A stretch of 64,000 nucleotides of DNA, from NCBI GenBank assembly GCA_025355465.1, contig JANXZO010000044.1, forward strand, positions 1-64,000, read 5' to 3'. The DNA comes from Bacteroidales bacterium (lineage in GTDB: Bacteria; Bacteroidota; Bacteroidia; Bacteroidales; FEN-979). Within the stretch, counting starts at the first letter, position 1. Each line of letters begins with the position of its first letter. The notes under the pieces were generated by a model, which saw only the letters and a program-made list of their open reading frames with translations, made no database searches and had not been told where the DNA came from. The translations under genes and the position numbers were made by a program. Of this stretch, positions 35,252 to 43,548 are shown in pieces.

Positions 35252-36082
35252 TTACAGTTCAGATTTCTTTCTCCAGTAATAGATCAGGAAAAAGCCAAAT
35301 ATCATACCACCAAGATGTGCAAAATGAGCAACATTGTCGTTGGGATTGTTGGAAACCCCAGAAAAAAGCTCTATGCCACCGTAGAGGATAACGAGCCATT
35401 TTGCTTTAATGGGAAATAAAAAATAGATAAACACCAGCATGTTGGGAAACATCATTCCAAAAGCAAGAAGAATACCATAAACAGCGCCCGATGCACCAAT
35501 GGTAGGAGTGCTGATCTTGTCCTGGTACAGCTGGAGTATGTTGTCTTTTGAAATAAGGAAGTAATGCTGGTTAACCGGACTGGCATTCCAGTCGGACAGG
35601 AAGGACTTCAGTTGTTCAAAAAGCTCCCTGCTGTGAGGTGGATACTGATTTACAAATGCCACGAATGAATCAATCCCCGGACTCATATTATAGGCACTCA
35701 CAGCGGTTTCCAGGGAGGAATAACTCCACCACTGAACAGCGGTTTGCACCACTGCTGCACCGATGCCTGTGATCATATAATAGGTAAGAAATCGTTTTGG
35801 ACCCCACACATTCTCCAAAAGGTATCCGAACATCCACAAGGCAAACATATTCCAAAGCACGTGGGGAAAGTCGGCATGAAGAAACATGTAGGTAACGAAC
35901 TGGTACGGGCGGAACAGGTCTGATTTGAAGTAATGCAGACCCATGAGCTGAACCAGATCAATCCCGAACGCAGTTTGCATGGAGAGGGTTGCAAGGTAAA
36001 ATAATGCGTTGATTATCAGTAAGTTTTTTACGACAGGAGGAAGCAGGCTGAAACCGGACGGACTATATTGCTGGTTTGTCAT
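35252..36082 (-). CDS. Rhomboid family intramembrane serine protease
   Basis: The 276-residue protein shows HADFPHVLWNMFALWMFG, catalytic Ser in TIGASGAVYGILLAFG and catalytic His in NVAHFAHLGGMIFGF. It has no extended tail. About six membrane helices are predicted. The periplasmic-side insertion (about 120-175) between helices is longer than in E. coli GlpG. It sits 10 bp after mutL, 3 bp before its paralogue, in the conserved mutL-rhomboid-rhomboid-EEP arrangement of Bacteroidota. Confidence 0.9.
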   Translation of the reverse strand: MTNQQYSPSGFSLLPPVVKNLLIINALFYLATLSMQTAFGIDLVQLMGLHYFKSDLFRPYQFVTYMFLHADFPHVLWNMFALWMFGYLLENVWGPKRFLTYYMITGIGAAVVQTAVQWWSYSSLETAVSAYNMSPGIDSFVAFVNQYPPHSRELFEQLKSFLSDWNASPVNQHYFLISKDNILQLYQDKISTPTIGASGAVYGILLAFGMMFPNMLVFIYFLFPIKAKWLVILYGGIELFSGVSNNPNDNVAHFAHLGGMIFGFFLIYYWRKKSEL

Positions 36083-36092
36083 TTTATGGGAT

Positions 36093-37901
36093 TCATGATA
36101 GTTTAAATTTTCGATTTAGCTCTTCATAGGTGAAGAGGGTGAGCGTAGGTTTTCCTTCCGGGGAAAATTCAGGAACCTTGCACGAAAAAAGGTTTTCGAC
36201 AATGGTATCCACCTCTTCCTGCATCAACTTGCGTCCCCGTTTAACCGCAAGTTTTTTAGCCATGTTTTTTGCCAGCACGTGGTTTGGATTGGATTTACTT
36301 TCCTTATCGGGGGCTTTGAGTGATTCAATCAGCGTTTCGAGCAGTTCACCCGGATTTTGCGTAGAGACTGAAGCCGGAATTGAATGGATCACATAACTGT
36401 TCTTCCCGAATTCTGCCATGTCGAACCCTAATTTCATGAGGTGAGGAAGCCATTCCTTTACCATAAGTGCTTCATCAGAAGTTAGTTGTATGGAATGTGG
36501 AAGGAGTAGTTTCTGAGAAGCCGATGTGTCACCGGCAGGCTGATCCAGAAACCGTTCGTATAAGATACGTTCATGGGCATGCTGCTGGTCAATGATGACG
36601 ATCCCCGTTTTAGTATGGGTGATGATGAATGCGTTTTGAACCTGGATGGACTTTGTGGATTCTGAAGCGGGAAACCCCATCAATTCAGGTTCCGGTGCAG
36701 GCATGGGTATTTGTTGATAGAGCTTTTGCCACCCATCGATTGAGTTATGCATTTTTTCAGGAAACGGGTTCTGATTTTCCGTTCGCATTCTCTTTTCGAA
36801 AGGATTATAGTCGGGATTTAAGGTGATTGTCGGGGGTCTCACCTGGTGATCTTTTGGAAGCGCAGGAAGTTCCATGCTCTGTTCCACGTTAAAATCCAGA
36901 GAAGGGGAGAGGTTGAATTTACCGATCGATTGTTTTACTGCAGCATGCAGGATTGCATAGATACTTTTTATATCCTGGAAATTGATCTCTGTTTTCGTCG
37001 GATGAATATTTACATCGATTGTTTTGGGATCGACCTCAAGATAAAGAAAATAGCTCGGGAATGAATCATTGGGGATAAGCTCTCTGAAGGCAGTCTCCAC
37101 CGCATGGTGAAGATATGGGCTTTTCATATACCTGCTGTTGGTAAAGAAATATTGCTCACCGCGACTTTTTTTGGCAAATTCCGGTTTCCCTATAAACCCG
37201 GCGATATTTACGATATCGGTATGTTGTTCAACAGGGATCAGTCGCTGGCCGTAGGAATTTCCGAAGAGGTTTACAATTCGCTGTTTCAGATTGCTGACTG
37301 GTAATTGAAATAGTATCTTGTCCTGATTGTAAAAATTAAATGCAATATTGGGATTTACCAGAGAGATACGGAAAAATTCTTCCATGATATACTTCAGCTC
37401 GAGCGTATTGGATTTTAAAAAATTCCGACGCGCCGGAACATTGAAGAACAGGTTTTTAACACTGATTGAGGTCCCGTCCGGGCAGTTAACCGCGGATTGT
37501 CCTTTAAATTCGGTTCCTTCCACGATGATGGCTGTCCCGATCTCATCCTCTGTCCGTTTGGTGCGCAATTCCACCTGAGCAACAGAGGCAATAGAAGCGA
37601 GGGCCTCTCCCCGGAAGCCAAGGGTCCTGATCGCAAAAAGGTCGTCTGCCGATCTGATCTTTGAAGTAGCATGCCGTTCAAAGCACATCCTTGCATCGCG
37701 TTCAGACATGCCACAACCGTTATCAACAACCTGGATCAGCATTTTGCCCGATTCCCGGATGATGAGTTTAATTTCTGATGCACCCGCATCAATTGTGTTT
37801 TCCAGCAACTCCTTCACGGCAGAAGCAGGTCTTTGTACTACCTCTCCTGCAGCGATCTGGTTGGCAACGGAATCGGGTAAAAGTTGAATCAGGTCTGACA
37901 T
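36093..37901 (-). CDS. mutL: DNA mismatch repair endonuclease/ATPase MutL
   Basis: The start is set at the ATG at 37901 (MSDLIQLLPDSVANQIAAGE), which matches the conserved MutL N-terminus. The longer frame from 37928 adds nine unconserved residues. The GHKL ATPase shows the NTIDAGASEI Glu/Asn site, VDNGCGM, ATSKI and LGFRGEAL. The C-terminal dimerisation half holds VIIDQQHAHERILYE and ACKVPEFSPEGKPT-like ends. The canonical DQHAxxExxxxE endonuclease motif is present as DQQHAHERILYE, so nicking activity is plausible. A -7 box lies only 5 bp before the ATG. Confidence 0.94.
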   Translation of the reverse strand: MSDLIQLLPDSVANQIAAGEVVQRPASAVKELLENTIDAGASEIKLIIRESGKMLIQVVDNGCGMSERDARMCFERHATSKIRSADDLFAIRTLGFRGEALASIASVAQVELRTKRTEDEIGTAIIVEGTEFKGQSAVNCPDGTSISVKNLFFNVPARRNFLKSNTLELKYIMEEFFRISLVNPNIAFNFYNQDKILFQLPVSNLKQRIVNLFGNSYGQRLIPVEQHTDIVNIAGFIGKPEFAKKSRGEQYFFTNSRYMKSPYLHHAVETAFRELIPNDSFPSYFLYLEVDPKTIDVNIHPTKTEINFQDIKSIYAILHAAVKQSIGKFNLSPSLDFNVEQSMELPALPKDHQVRPPTITLNPDYNPFEKRMRTENQNPFPEKMHNSIDGWQKLYQQIPMPAPEPELMGFPASESTKSIQVQNAFIITHTKTGIVIIDQQHAHERILYERFLDQPAGDTSASQKLLLPHSIQLTSDEALMVKEWLPHLMKLGFDMAEFGKNSYVIHSIPASVSTQNPGELLETLIESLKAPDKESKSNPNHVLAKNMAKKLAVKRGRKLMQEEVDTIVENLFSCKVPEFSPEGKPTLTLFTYEELNRKFKLS

Positions 37902-37906
37902 CTTCA

Positions 37907-37914
37907 CAAAAGTA
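37907..37914 (-). promoter_or_regulatory. Candidate -7 box immediately upstream of mutL
   Basis: Minus-strand TACTTTTG ends 5 bp before the mutL ATG, so the transcript would start at or next to the start codon (leaderless). No matching -33 element at 19 nt, so the box could be chance. Confidence 0.3.
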
Positions 37915-38060
37915 CCGATAAAAACCAAAACAGGTTTATATTTTCCACCGGATGATCGGAAAAAAAGGAGGCAACTGTAAATGCCAAAAGAAGACCTTGC
38001 GATCTTCCCGGCACATGGTGCTAAAAAGCCATCTAAAAGACGAAAAGCACTTTACTGTTG

Positions 38061-38621
38061 TTAAAATCTGGCTTTATCCAGCACAGGAAACCTCATTTGA
38101 ACGAGGTAAAAAGCCCCGTAGAATACCGCACTGAAGAACATGGTACCCAGAAAGTCATTCATAAAGAATGAAATTCCGTAAGTCGTGTCGCGGAAAAACA
38201 TAAGGCCTGCAATGTAGCATTCCATTAGGCCCGCAAATGACTGGGGATAAAACGGACTGGCGAGCCATGAGGCGAAGTTGGTTATCAGGAAAAAGATAAC
38301 CGCCGACGAGACTGAGGCAAGCGCAACCGATCCCACATTCACTTTCTTCCGGATCGACATACCAATGATCACCGTGATGGCAAAACCCAGATAAACAGCG
38401 GGCATATTAGCGTGCAGACCAATAACGAGATCGCTGATAAACATCGCGGCGATCGGAAAGGCGAAAGCATATTGCTTTCTGTCGAAATAGGTCCCGGCAA
38501 ACAGTGCCATGGCTGCAATCGGCGTAAAGTTCGGCCAATGCGGTAACAGCCTTAATAAGGCTGCAAAAAGGATAACTGTGAAAACAACAATAAATCTAGG
38601 AGTAATAGATTTATATCTCAT
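38061..38621 (-). CDS. DUF6580 family putative transport protein
   Basis: The 186-residue membrane protein has five or six helices and the family signature PHWPNFTPIAAMALFAG near the N-terminus, then FPIAAMFISDLVIGLH and a FFRDTTYGISFFMNDFLGTM-like C-terminal part. The fold resembles ECF-type S components, but no substrate is known. It is divergent from the amidohydrolase and separated from mutL by 132 bp with no obvious terminator. A -7 box lies 23 bp upstream. Confidence 0.8.
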   Translation of the reverse strand: MRYKSITPRFIVVFTVILFAALLRLLPHWPNFTPIAAMALFAGTYFDRKQYAFAFPIAAMFISDLVIGLHANMPAVYLGFAITVIIGMSIRKKVNVGSVALASVSSAVIFFLITNFASWLASPFYPQSFAGLMECYIAGLMFFRDTTYGISFFMNDFLGTMFFSAVFYGAFYLVQMRFPVLDKARF

Positions 38622-38643
38622 TTATATATTAGTTATGATCAGA

Positions 38644-38651
38644 CAAAAATA
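38644..38651 (-). promoter_or_regulatory. Candidate -7 box for the DUF6580 gene
   Basis: Minus-strand TATTTTTG, 22 bp upstream of the DUF6580 start, within the 115-bp divergent region. The -33 is poor. Confidence 0.4.
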
Positions 38652-38697
38652 ATAAATCATTTTAATTAAAGTCAAGGAATCTGTAAAAATGTTTTTA

Positions 38698-38705
38698 TAT
38701 TTTTG
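38698..38705 (+). promoter_or_regulatory. Candidate -7 box for the amidohydrolase gene
   Basis: Plus-strand TATTTTTG, 31 bp upstream of the amidohydrolase ATG, the mirror partner of the box at 38644-38651. Start expected near 38710. The -33 is poor. Confidence 0.42.
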
Positions 38706-38736
38706 AATAGTCACATAATCAACTGAAAACAAAAGG

Positions 38737-40374
38737 ATGAAACCAAAGATAGTACTTCTGTTCTTAATATTTCTTGTTGTTGTAAATCCGGGATGCAAAA
38801 TGAAACAGCAGATCGATACGCTTGTAACGCATGCAAGGATATATTCAGTCGATTCCACGAACCAGGTATTCGGAGCCATGGCGATTGATAAGGGTAAGAT
38901 ACTGGCGCTTGGATCGGAGGAGGAGCTTTCCGGGCGATACACCGCCAGAAATGTAATTGATGCAGCCGGTGGTACTGTATTTCCGGGATTCATTGATGCC
39001 CATTGCCATTTTTATGGTATGGCATTGGGACTTCAATATATCGATCTTGGCGGAACGACATCATTTGATGAAGTGCTGAAAAGGCTGGGCAGGGGTGTGA
39101 AGGGATACAACGGAAGCTGGATTGTAGGCCGTGGATGGGATCAAAACCTTTGGAAAGAGAAGGAATTTCCGGACAATACCAGACTCAGCGTCTTATATCC
39201 CCATAACCCGGTAATGCTTATCCGGGTCGATGGCCATGTAGTACTGGCAAACGCAGAGGCACTCAGGTTAGCCGGGATCGGTGTGGTTAACTCCTATAAA
39301 AAGGGAGAAGTTGAGGTAAAAGCCGGAAAACTAACAGGAATTTTGGGTGAGAACGCTGCTGATAAGATGAGAAATACAGTTCCTGTACCTGATGAAACAG
39401 CCATAACCGGGTTATTGGCCAGGGCGGAGAAACTCTGTTTGCAAGCAGGCCTTACCGGTGTAAGTGATGCTGGCCTCAATACCGGTGAAGTAATACTTCT
39501 CGATACCTTGCAGCGGCGGCGGCAACTCTCGTTGAACATCTATGCGATGCTTAGTCCTACGCCAGAGAATATCCGACATTTTGTGCAAAAGGGGCCTTAT
39601 GAAACTGACCGGCTCAGCGTGCGATCGATAAAATTATATGCCGACGGGAGCTTAGGAAGCAGGTCGGCATTGCTGAAAAAGCCATATTCTGATGATCCTG
39701 GTACCAACGGGATTCTGACAACACCGGTTGATACTATGCGGTATTTGTGTAAGTTAGCTCTGGCGCATGGTTATCAGGTGAACACGCACTGTATCGGTGA
39801 TTCAGCCTGTTCGTTAATGCTGGGATTGTATGCCTCCTGTCTGCACGGCAAAAATGACAGGCGCTGGAGAATCGAGCATGCACAGGTTGTTGACCCGGAG
39901 GATCTCCATCTCTTTGCAGATAATTCAGTTATCCCGTCGGTTCAGGCTACACATGCTACCTCAGATATGGGCTGGGCCGGGAAACGTCTAGGCAGTGAAA
40001 GAGTCAAAGGAGCCTATGCCTACAAGGATCTTCTCCTGCAAAATGGCTGGCTTGCTAACGGAACTGACTTCCCGATCGAACAGATTTCACCGATTCTCAC
40101 TTTTTATGCTGCTGTTGCCAGAAAGGATGTGCAAGGCAATCCTGTTTCGGGATTTCAGCCGGAAAATGCCCTGACCCGGGAGGAGGCGCTTCGTTCCATT
40201 ACCTCGTGGGCTGCGCGGGCTAATTTTCAGGAAACAAAAATGGGAAGTCTGGAACCCGGGAAAAATGCCGATTTCGTTATCCTGGACCAGGATCTCATGG
40301 AAATACCTCTTGCACGAATACCGCAAACCAGGGTATTAAAAACCTATGTTCATGGTGAACTGAAGTATCCTTGA
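38737..40374 (+). CDS. Lipoprotein amidohydrolase (YtcJ-like amidohydrolase 3 family)
   Basis: The 545-residue protein has a lipobox VNPGC with lipidated Cys20, so it is anchored in a periplasm-facing membrane leaflet. The metal-binding HxH is in FPGFIDAHCHFYG, followed by GGTTSFDEVL, KLYADGSLGSRSALL (metal and catalytic region), NTHCIGDSA and RIEHAQVVDP, and a C-terminal ASWAARANF..GSLEPGKNADFVILDQD. Length and motif order fit YtcJ-type metal-dependent hydrolases of unknown substrate. The stop codon directly abuts the stop of the convergent gene, leaving no intergenic terminator. Confidence 0.88.
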   Translation: MKPKIVLLFLIFLVVVNPGCKMKQQIDTLVTHARIYSVDSTNQVFGAMAIDKGKILALGSEEELSGRYTARNVIDAAGGTVFPGFIDAHCHFYGMALGLQYIDLGGTTSFDEVLKRLGRGVKGYNGSWIVGRGWDQNLWKEKEFPDNTRLSVLYPHNPVMLIRVDGHVVLANAEALRLAGIGVVNSYKKGEVEVKAGKLTGILGENAADKMRNTVPVPDETAITGLLARAEKLCLQAGLTGVSDAGLNTGEVILLDTLQRRRQLSLNIYAMLSPTPENIRHFVQKGPYETDRLSVRSIKLYADGSLGSRSALLKKPYSDDPGTNGILTTPVDTMRYLCKLALAHGYQVNTHCIGDSACSLMLGLYASCLHGKNDRRWRIEHAQVVDPEDLHLFADNSVIPSVQATHATSDMGWAGKRLGSERVKGAYAYKDLLLQNGWLANGTDFPIEQISPILTFYAAVARKDVQGNPVSGFQPENALTREEALRSITSWAARANFQETKMGSLEPGKNADFVILDQDLMEIPLARIPQTRVLKTYVHGELKYP

Positions 40375-41016
40375 TTATTTGAGTTGTTTGCAAACCAATT
40401 TCCCGATCTTTTTTCCAGCGGATTCAAAGCATTCTGAGATGCGCAGGGTGGCATCGTAAGAGGTTTTGCTCACGGAGACACCGCCGACAGACATTTGGGG
40501 CTTTGATTTTGGTTTGGCGCCATCCATGTCGATCGTGGCGATAACTTTTTCGGGTGCTGCGGTCTCAATCAGATCGACCAGCATGTTAACCGAAGCAGAT
40601 TTTGCAGTGCCCATCACGACTGTTTCAACCCCTTGTTCAACAAAGGTGACGTGTACAACAAAAGTGTATTTTGCGGAAGGATCGGATTTGAGAACAATAC
40701 CGCAATCTTCCGCTTGTTTGTTGAAGTCTTCCTCGAAGGCTGGCTGACAGATTTCAGTCTTTGCAGCATTCCATTTCGCAGCCCACTCATCACCAGAGCC
40801 TGGTTTTTTTGCATTACGGTCTTCGATCCCTTTTTTCAGATATTCCTCTTCTGTTTTAAATTTACCTACTTCCATTTTGCCGTAGTCGTAGGTGATATTG
40901 ACCACTTTCGCTCCTTTTAGCATAATCAGTTCTCCTGATTTGAGATCCTGGGCGGAAGCATTGAAACAAGACAAGAAGAAAATTGTGGCTATCAATAAAA
41001 ATCCAGTTTTTTTCAT
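40375..41016 (-). CDS. Secreted protein of unknown function
   Basis: I chose the ATG at 41016 (MKKTGFLLIATIFFLSC). It gives a clean signal peptide ending NASAQD, and the upstream frame to 41055 would run into the promoter. The mature protein of about 190 residues is mixed alpha/beta with a Lys-rich segment around 60-85 and no motif I recognise. Cysteines at the pairs CQPAF, DCGI, ECF and VCKQLK could form two disulphides. It may be a periplasmic or outer-membrane-associated protein. A full-consensus promoter precedes it, so it is expressed independently of the cluster to its right. Confidence 0.72.
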   Translation of the reverse strand: MKKTGFLLIATIFFLSCFNASAQDLKSGELIMLKGAKVVNITYDYGKMEVGKFKTEEEYLKKGIEDRNAKKPGSGDEWAAKWNAAKTEICQPAFEEDFNKQAEDCGIVLKSDPSAKYTFVVHVTFVEQGVETVVMGTAKSASVNMLVDLIETAAPEKVIATIDMDGAKPKSKPQMSVGGVSVSKTSYDATLRISECFESAGKKIGKLVCKQLK

Positions 41017-41057
41017 AGGATTATTTTTAATGGTTAATGCAGTAATGTTTATCACGA

Positions 41058-41088
41058 CAAAATTATCACAAACATCATGACAAACAAA
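41058..41088 (-). promoter_or_regulatory. Full-consensus Bacteroidota promoter
   Basis: Minus-strand TTTG (41085-41088), exactly 19 nt, then TAATTTTG (41058-41065): a perfect -33/-7 match. Start near 41053 gives a 37-nt leader to the ATG at 41016. It also supports the short start of the secreted protein gene. Confidence 0.68.
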
Positions 41089-41106
41089 ATTTTTCCCAAT
41101 AATTGG

Positions 41107-42414
41107 CTAACTGGCCCGGTTGTCTATGAATTTCAAGGTCTTTCGACCGGATTCCGGTAATTGAATAAGGCTTATCTCCTCCGGTGGACGGAAGCGGATG
41201 AGGGGAGCAACGCGTAACTTTGCCCGGAAGTGTTCTTTTATATCGTTTTCCTGTTTCGGAGTGGACACCTTCGTGCCCGCATGAATCAGAACCTCATCGG
41301 TACCAATTTCATTGGTATACACTTCAACGATATAGTTTTGAATAAAACCGATATTATCCAGAATATCGTACAGGGCAGAAGGATAAAGCGTTGTGCCTTT
41401 GTACTTAATCATCTGATTTTTCCTCCCCACAATGGGACCGAGGCGCATGGTATTTCTGCCACAGGGGCAGGGCTCAGTATAATAGGCGGATACATCTCCT
41501 GTACGAAACCTGAGAAGAGGCATACCTTCAACACCCAGCGTGGAGACTGTAACCTCGCCGTATTCACCTTCCTTTACCGGGTTGAAATTGTCATCGAGTA
41601 ACTCAACAATAATCAGTTCGGGGTGATGGTGACCGCCAATGCCTTCAGAACACTCGGTGAAGGAGGTGCCCATTTCGGTGGAGGCGTAAGTTGAGTAGAG
41701 TTTCAGCGGCCATTTTTCAGAGATTTTCCGTCCCAGTGTATTCAGGCTAAAATCGGGATTTCGCAAAGGTTCGCCGATGCAGATTGCTTTTAGGAGTGAG
41801 CTGGACTTATAGTTGATCTTGTGGTGTTCAGCAAATTCGATAAGTTTCAGTAGAAACGACGGTACAGTTACAAAGGCATTGGGTTGGATCCGGCGAATGG
41901 TATCCCATTGAAGTTCAGGTATCCCGTTTCCAACCCTGACAACACCTGCACCGATCATCCTGATGCCGAGGAAATAGGCGAGACCCGCCATGAACCGGCG
42001 ATCGAGGGTAGTCATCAGCTGATAAATATCCGCTGAGTTACCTCCTGCGCATGTGAAAGATATCGCCTCATTGTAGGCAAGCCGGTCGAGATCTTTACCC
42101 GTCATGGAAAACGTAACAGGATCGCCCAGGGTACCTGAAGTCGTGATATAATCAATGATTTGTTGCGGAGGTACACAACGAAATTGTTCGTTGTGTTGCT
42201 GGAGATCCGTTTTACTGGTTACCGGAATATTTACCAGGTCATCAATACCTCTGATATTACCAATGTCGATCCGGTGTTTGCTGAACAGGGCTGAATAGAA
42301 TGGTGATTTTTCCTTGAGAAATAGCAGTAGTTCCCGGAGTTTGCCATCCTGGAATTTCCGTATCTCCTTCGTGGATTGTAGCTCAATTTCAGGTACGAAG
42401 GCTGCTGTTGTCAT
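41107..42414 (-). CDS. Phenylacetate-CoA ligase-like adenylate-forming enzyme (PaaK family)
   Basis: The 435-residue protein has the AMP-binding P-loop TTSGTLGDPVTFSMTG, the core motif YASTEMGTSFTEC, LLRFRTGDVSAYY and a PCPCGRNTMRLGPIVGRKNQMIKYKG segment with a Cys pair, as in PaaK and its relatives. These enzymes activate aryl or acyl acids as adenylates and pass them to CoA or an ACP. In aryl-polyene and flexirubin clusters such ligases load the aromatic starter. Here it is the last gene of a run containing an ACP (43242-43529), so loading an acid onto that ACP is likely. It follows the outer-membrane protein gene by 17 bp. Confidence 0.82.
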   Translation of the reverse strand: MTTAAFVPEIELQSTKEIRKFQDGKLRELLLFLKEKSPFYSALFSKHRIDIGNIRGIDDLVNIPVTSKTDLQQHNEQFRCVPPQQIIDYITTSGTLGDPVTFSMTGKDLDRLAYNEAISFTCAGGNSADIYQLMTTLDRRFMAGLAYFLGIRMIGAGVVRVGNGIPELQWDTIRRIQPNAFVTVPSFLLKLIEFAEHHKINYKSSSLLKAICIGEPLRNPDFSLNTLGRKISEKWPLKLYSTYASTEMGTSFTECSEGIGGHHHPELIIVELLDDNFNPVKEGEYGEVTVSTLGVEGMPLLRFRTGDVSAYYTEPCPCGRNTMRLGPIVGRKNQMIKYKGTTLYPSALYDILDNIGFIQNYIVEVYTNEIGTDEVLIHAGTKVSTPKQENDIKEHFRAKLRVAPLIRFRPPEEISLIQLPESGRKTLKFIDNRAS

Positions 42415-42431
42415 GGAGGTTGGTCCTGGAC

Positions 42432-43154
42432 CTAGAATTTCAATCCAAAAAGCACGCGGAAGGTTGAAACATCGATGGTACGATCTTTTGGCTTTGTTGT
42501 ACTGACGTTATCGTAGGTAACGCTTCCGAAGTTGTATTGGAATGAAAACGCCAGAATCCGGTAACGTAATGAGAGGCTGACTTCATTCTGAAGGTAAGTG
42601 ACCCCATATTTTGTGAGCCTGTCGTCGCTGTAGTTTTCCCATTCTCCGTAGTAGTAGCAGAAGTTTGCGTTCAACTTATAGGAAAGGTCGATCATCAGTT
42701 TATCGATCGGATTGATGGTAAAAACCGGTCCGAATTTCTGCCCGCCAAAGAAATAATAGTGGTTAGCAACTTTGTCTGTGAGAACCGGCTGTGTTGAATT
42801 AAAGGAGAATGTGAGGAATGTGGCATCGATACCCAGGCGAAGGTGGTTGTTGGCGAATGCCGGACCAATGTAGATCAGGTACCCGAGGTCCATGGCTGCT
42901 CCAATTTTAGCAGGAAGGTAGGTCAGTTTTAATGTTGGGGTTGCCGTTTTGTCATTGAACGTGGTTCCGGTGGCAAATGTCCCAACCGGGAAAACGGGGC
43001 CAAGCTTCAGGTAAAATCCACTGGTAATGGAATTCGGCATTTTCATTTTCTGTGGTTGCTGGGCTTGCGGCTGGTATGGCTGTTGATCCTGTGCCTGCGC
43101 AAAGATGGAGGTCGTCAGGAGCAAGGCCATCATGAAATAGAAGGAGCGTTTCAT
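42432..43154 (-). CDS. Outer-membrane beta-barrel protein
   Basis: With the start at 43154 (MKRSFYFMMALLLTTS) the 240-residue product has a signal peptide ending IFAQAQ, then a Gln/Pro-rich stretch (about 21-36). It then alternates beta-strands with aromatic ends (GFYLKLGPVFPVG, LKLTYLPAKIGAAMDLGYL, LRLGIDATFLTFS, SLRYRILAFSFQYNFG) and ends in a Phe-type residue (VLFGLKF), the typical outer-membrane insertion signal. The longer start at 43208 lies upstream of a promoter box. It could be a pore or surface anchor for the cluster product; unknown. Confidence 0.75.
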   Translation of the reverse strand: MKRSFYFMMALLLTTSIFAQAQDQQPYQPQAQQPQKMKMPNSITSGFYLKLGPVFPVGTFATGTTFNDKTATPTLKLTYLPAKIGAAMDLGYLIYIGPAFANNHLRLGIDATFLTFSFNSTQPVLTDKVANHYYFFGGQKFGPVFTINPIDKLMIDLSYKLNANFCYYYGEWENYSDDRLTKYGVTYLQNEVSLSLRYRILAFSFQYNFGSVTYDNVSTTKPKDRTIDVSTFRVLFGLKF

Positions 43155-43186
43155 TGTGTTTGGTTTCAGTAATTTTTGTTGGTGAT

Positions 43187-43194
43187 CAAAAATA
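43187..43194 (-). promoter_or_regulatory. Candidate -7 box for the outer-membrane protein and ligase genes
   Basis: Minus-strand TATTTTTG, 32 bp upstream of the ATG at 43154. Start near 43182. It argues against the longer start at 43208. Confidence 0.4.
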
Positions 43195-43241
43195 CGAAAA
43201 TATTCCAAACAAGAAGAAACAGTTTTATCTCTGCCTCAGGA

Positions 43242-43529
43242 TCAAACGACGGCTTTGGATTTTTCCGCTGTGATGAACTCAGCGATGCTGTCTATGGAAC
43301 GAATCACTTCCCTGGCCAGGTTCTGATCTGCGATGCGGATTCCGTAATGGCGCTGGATGGCCATGATAATCTCGATGGCGTCTACGGAGTCGAGGGTTAG
43401 GGCATTACCCCCTCCAAACAATGGAATCTTATCATCAACATCGGCCGGGTTCACGTCCGTGATTCCTACTGTATTCATAATCAAATTTTTGATCTCTGTT
43501 TTAAGGTCAGTGGAAGGTATGTTTGTCAT
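43242..43529 (-). CDS. Acyl carrier protein
   Basis: The 95-residue protein (ATG at 43529, MTNIPSTD) has the phosphopantetheine site LTLDSVDAIEI with the Ser of DSVD, flanked by ACP helices (LKTEIKNLIMNTVGI and IRSIDSIAEFI). The GGNALTLDS spelling is that of secondary-metabolism ACPs in Bacteroidota aryl-polyene type clusters rather than the housekeeping AcpP (GADSLD). Its start is 19 bp after the stop of the BtrH-like gene. It is the probable partner of the ligase, the ketosynthase and the BtrH-like acyltransferase. Confidence 0.88.
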   Translation of the reverse strand: MTNIPSTDLKTEIKNLIMNTVGITDVNPADVDDKIPLFGGGNALTLDSVDAIEIIMAIQRHYGIRIADQNLAREVIRSIDSIAEFITAEKSKAVV

Positions 43530-43548
43530 GAATTTTCGTTTTTCCAGG

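Noticed and set aside
37930-38060. Weak hairpins after the DUF6580 gene
   Set aside because: Stems of 5 bp with long loops and no following T-run; not convincing as terminators.
43155-43208. Longer start of the outer-membrane protein gene at 43208
   Set aside because: It precedes a -7 promoter box and hides the signal peptide behind an 18-residue non-signal lead.
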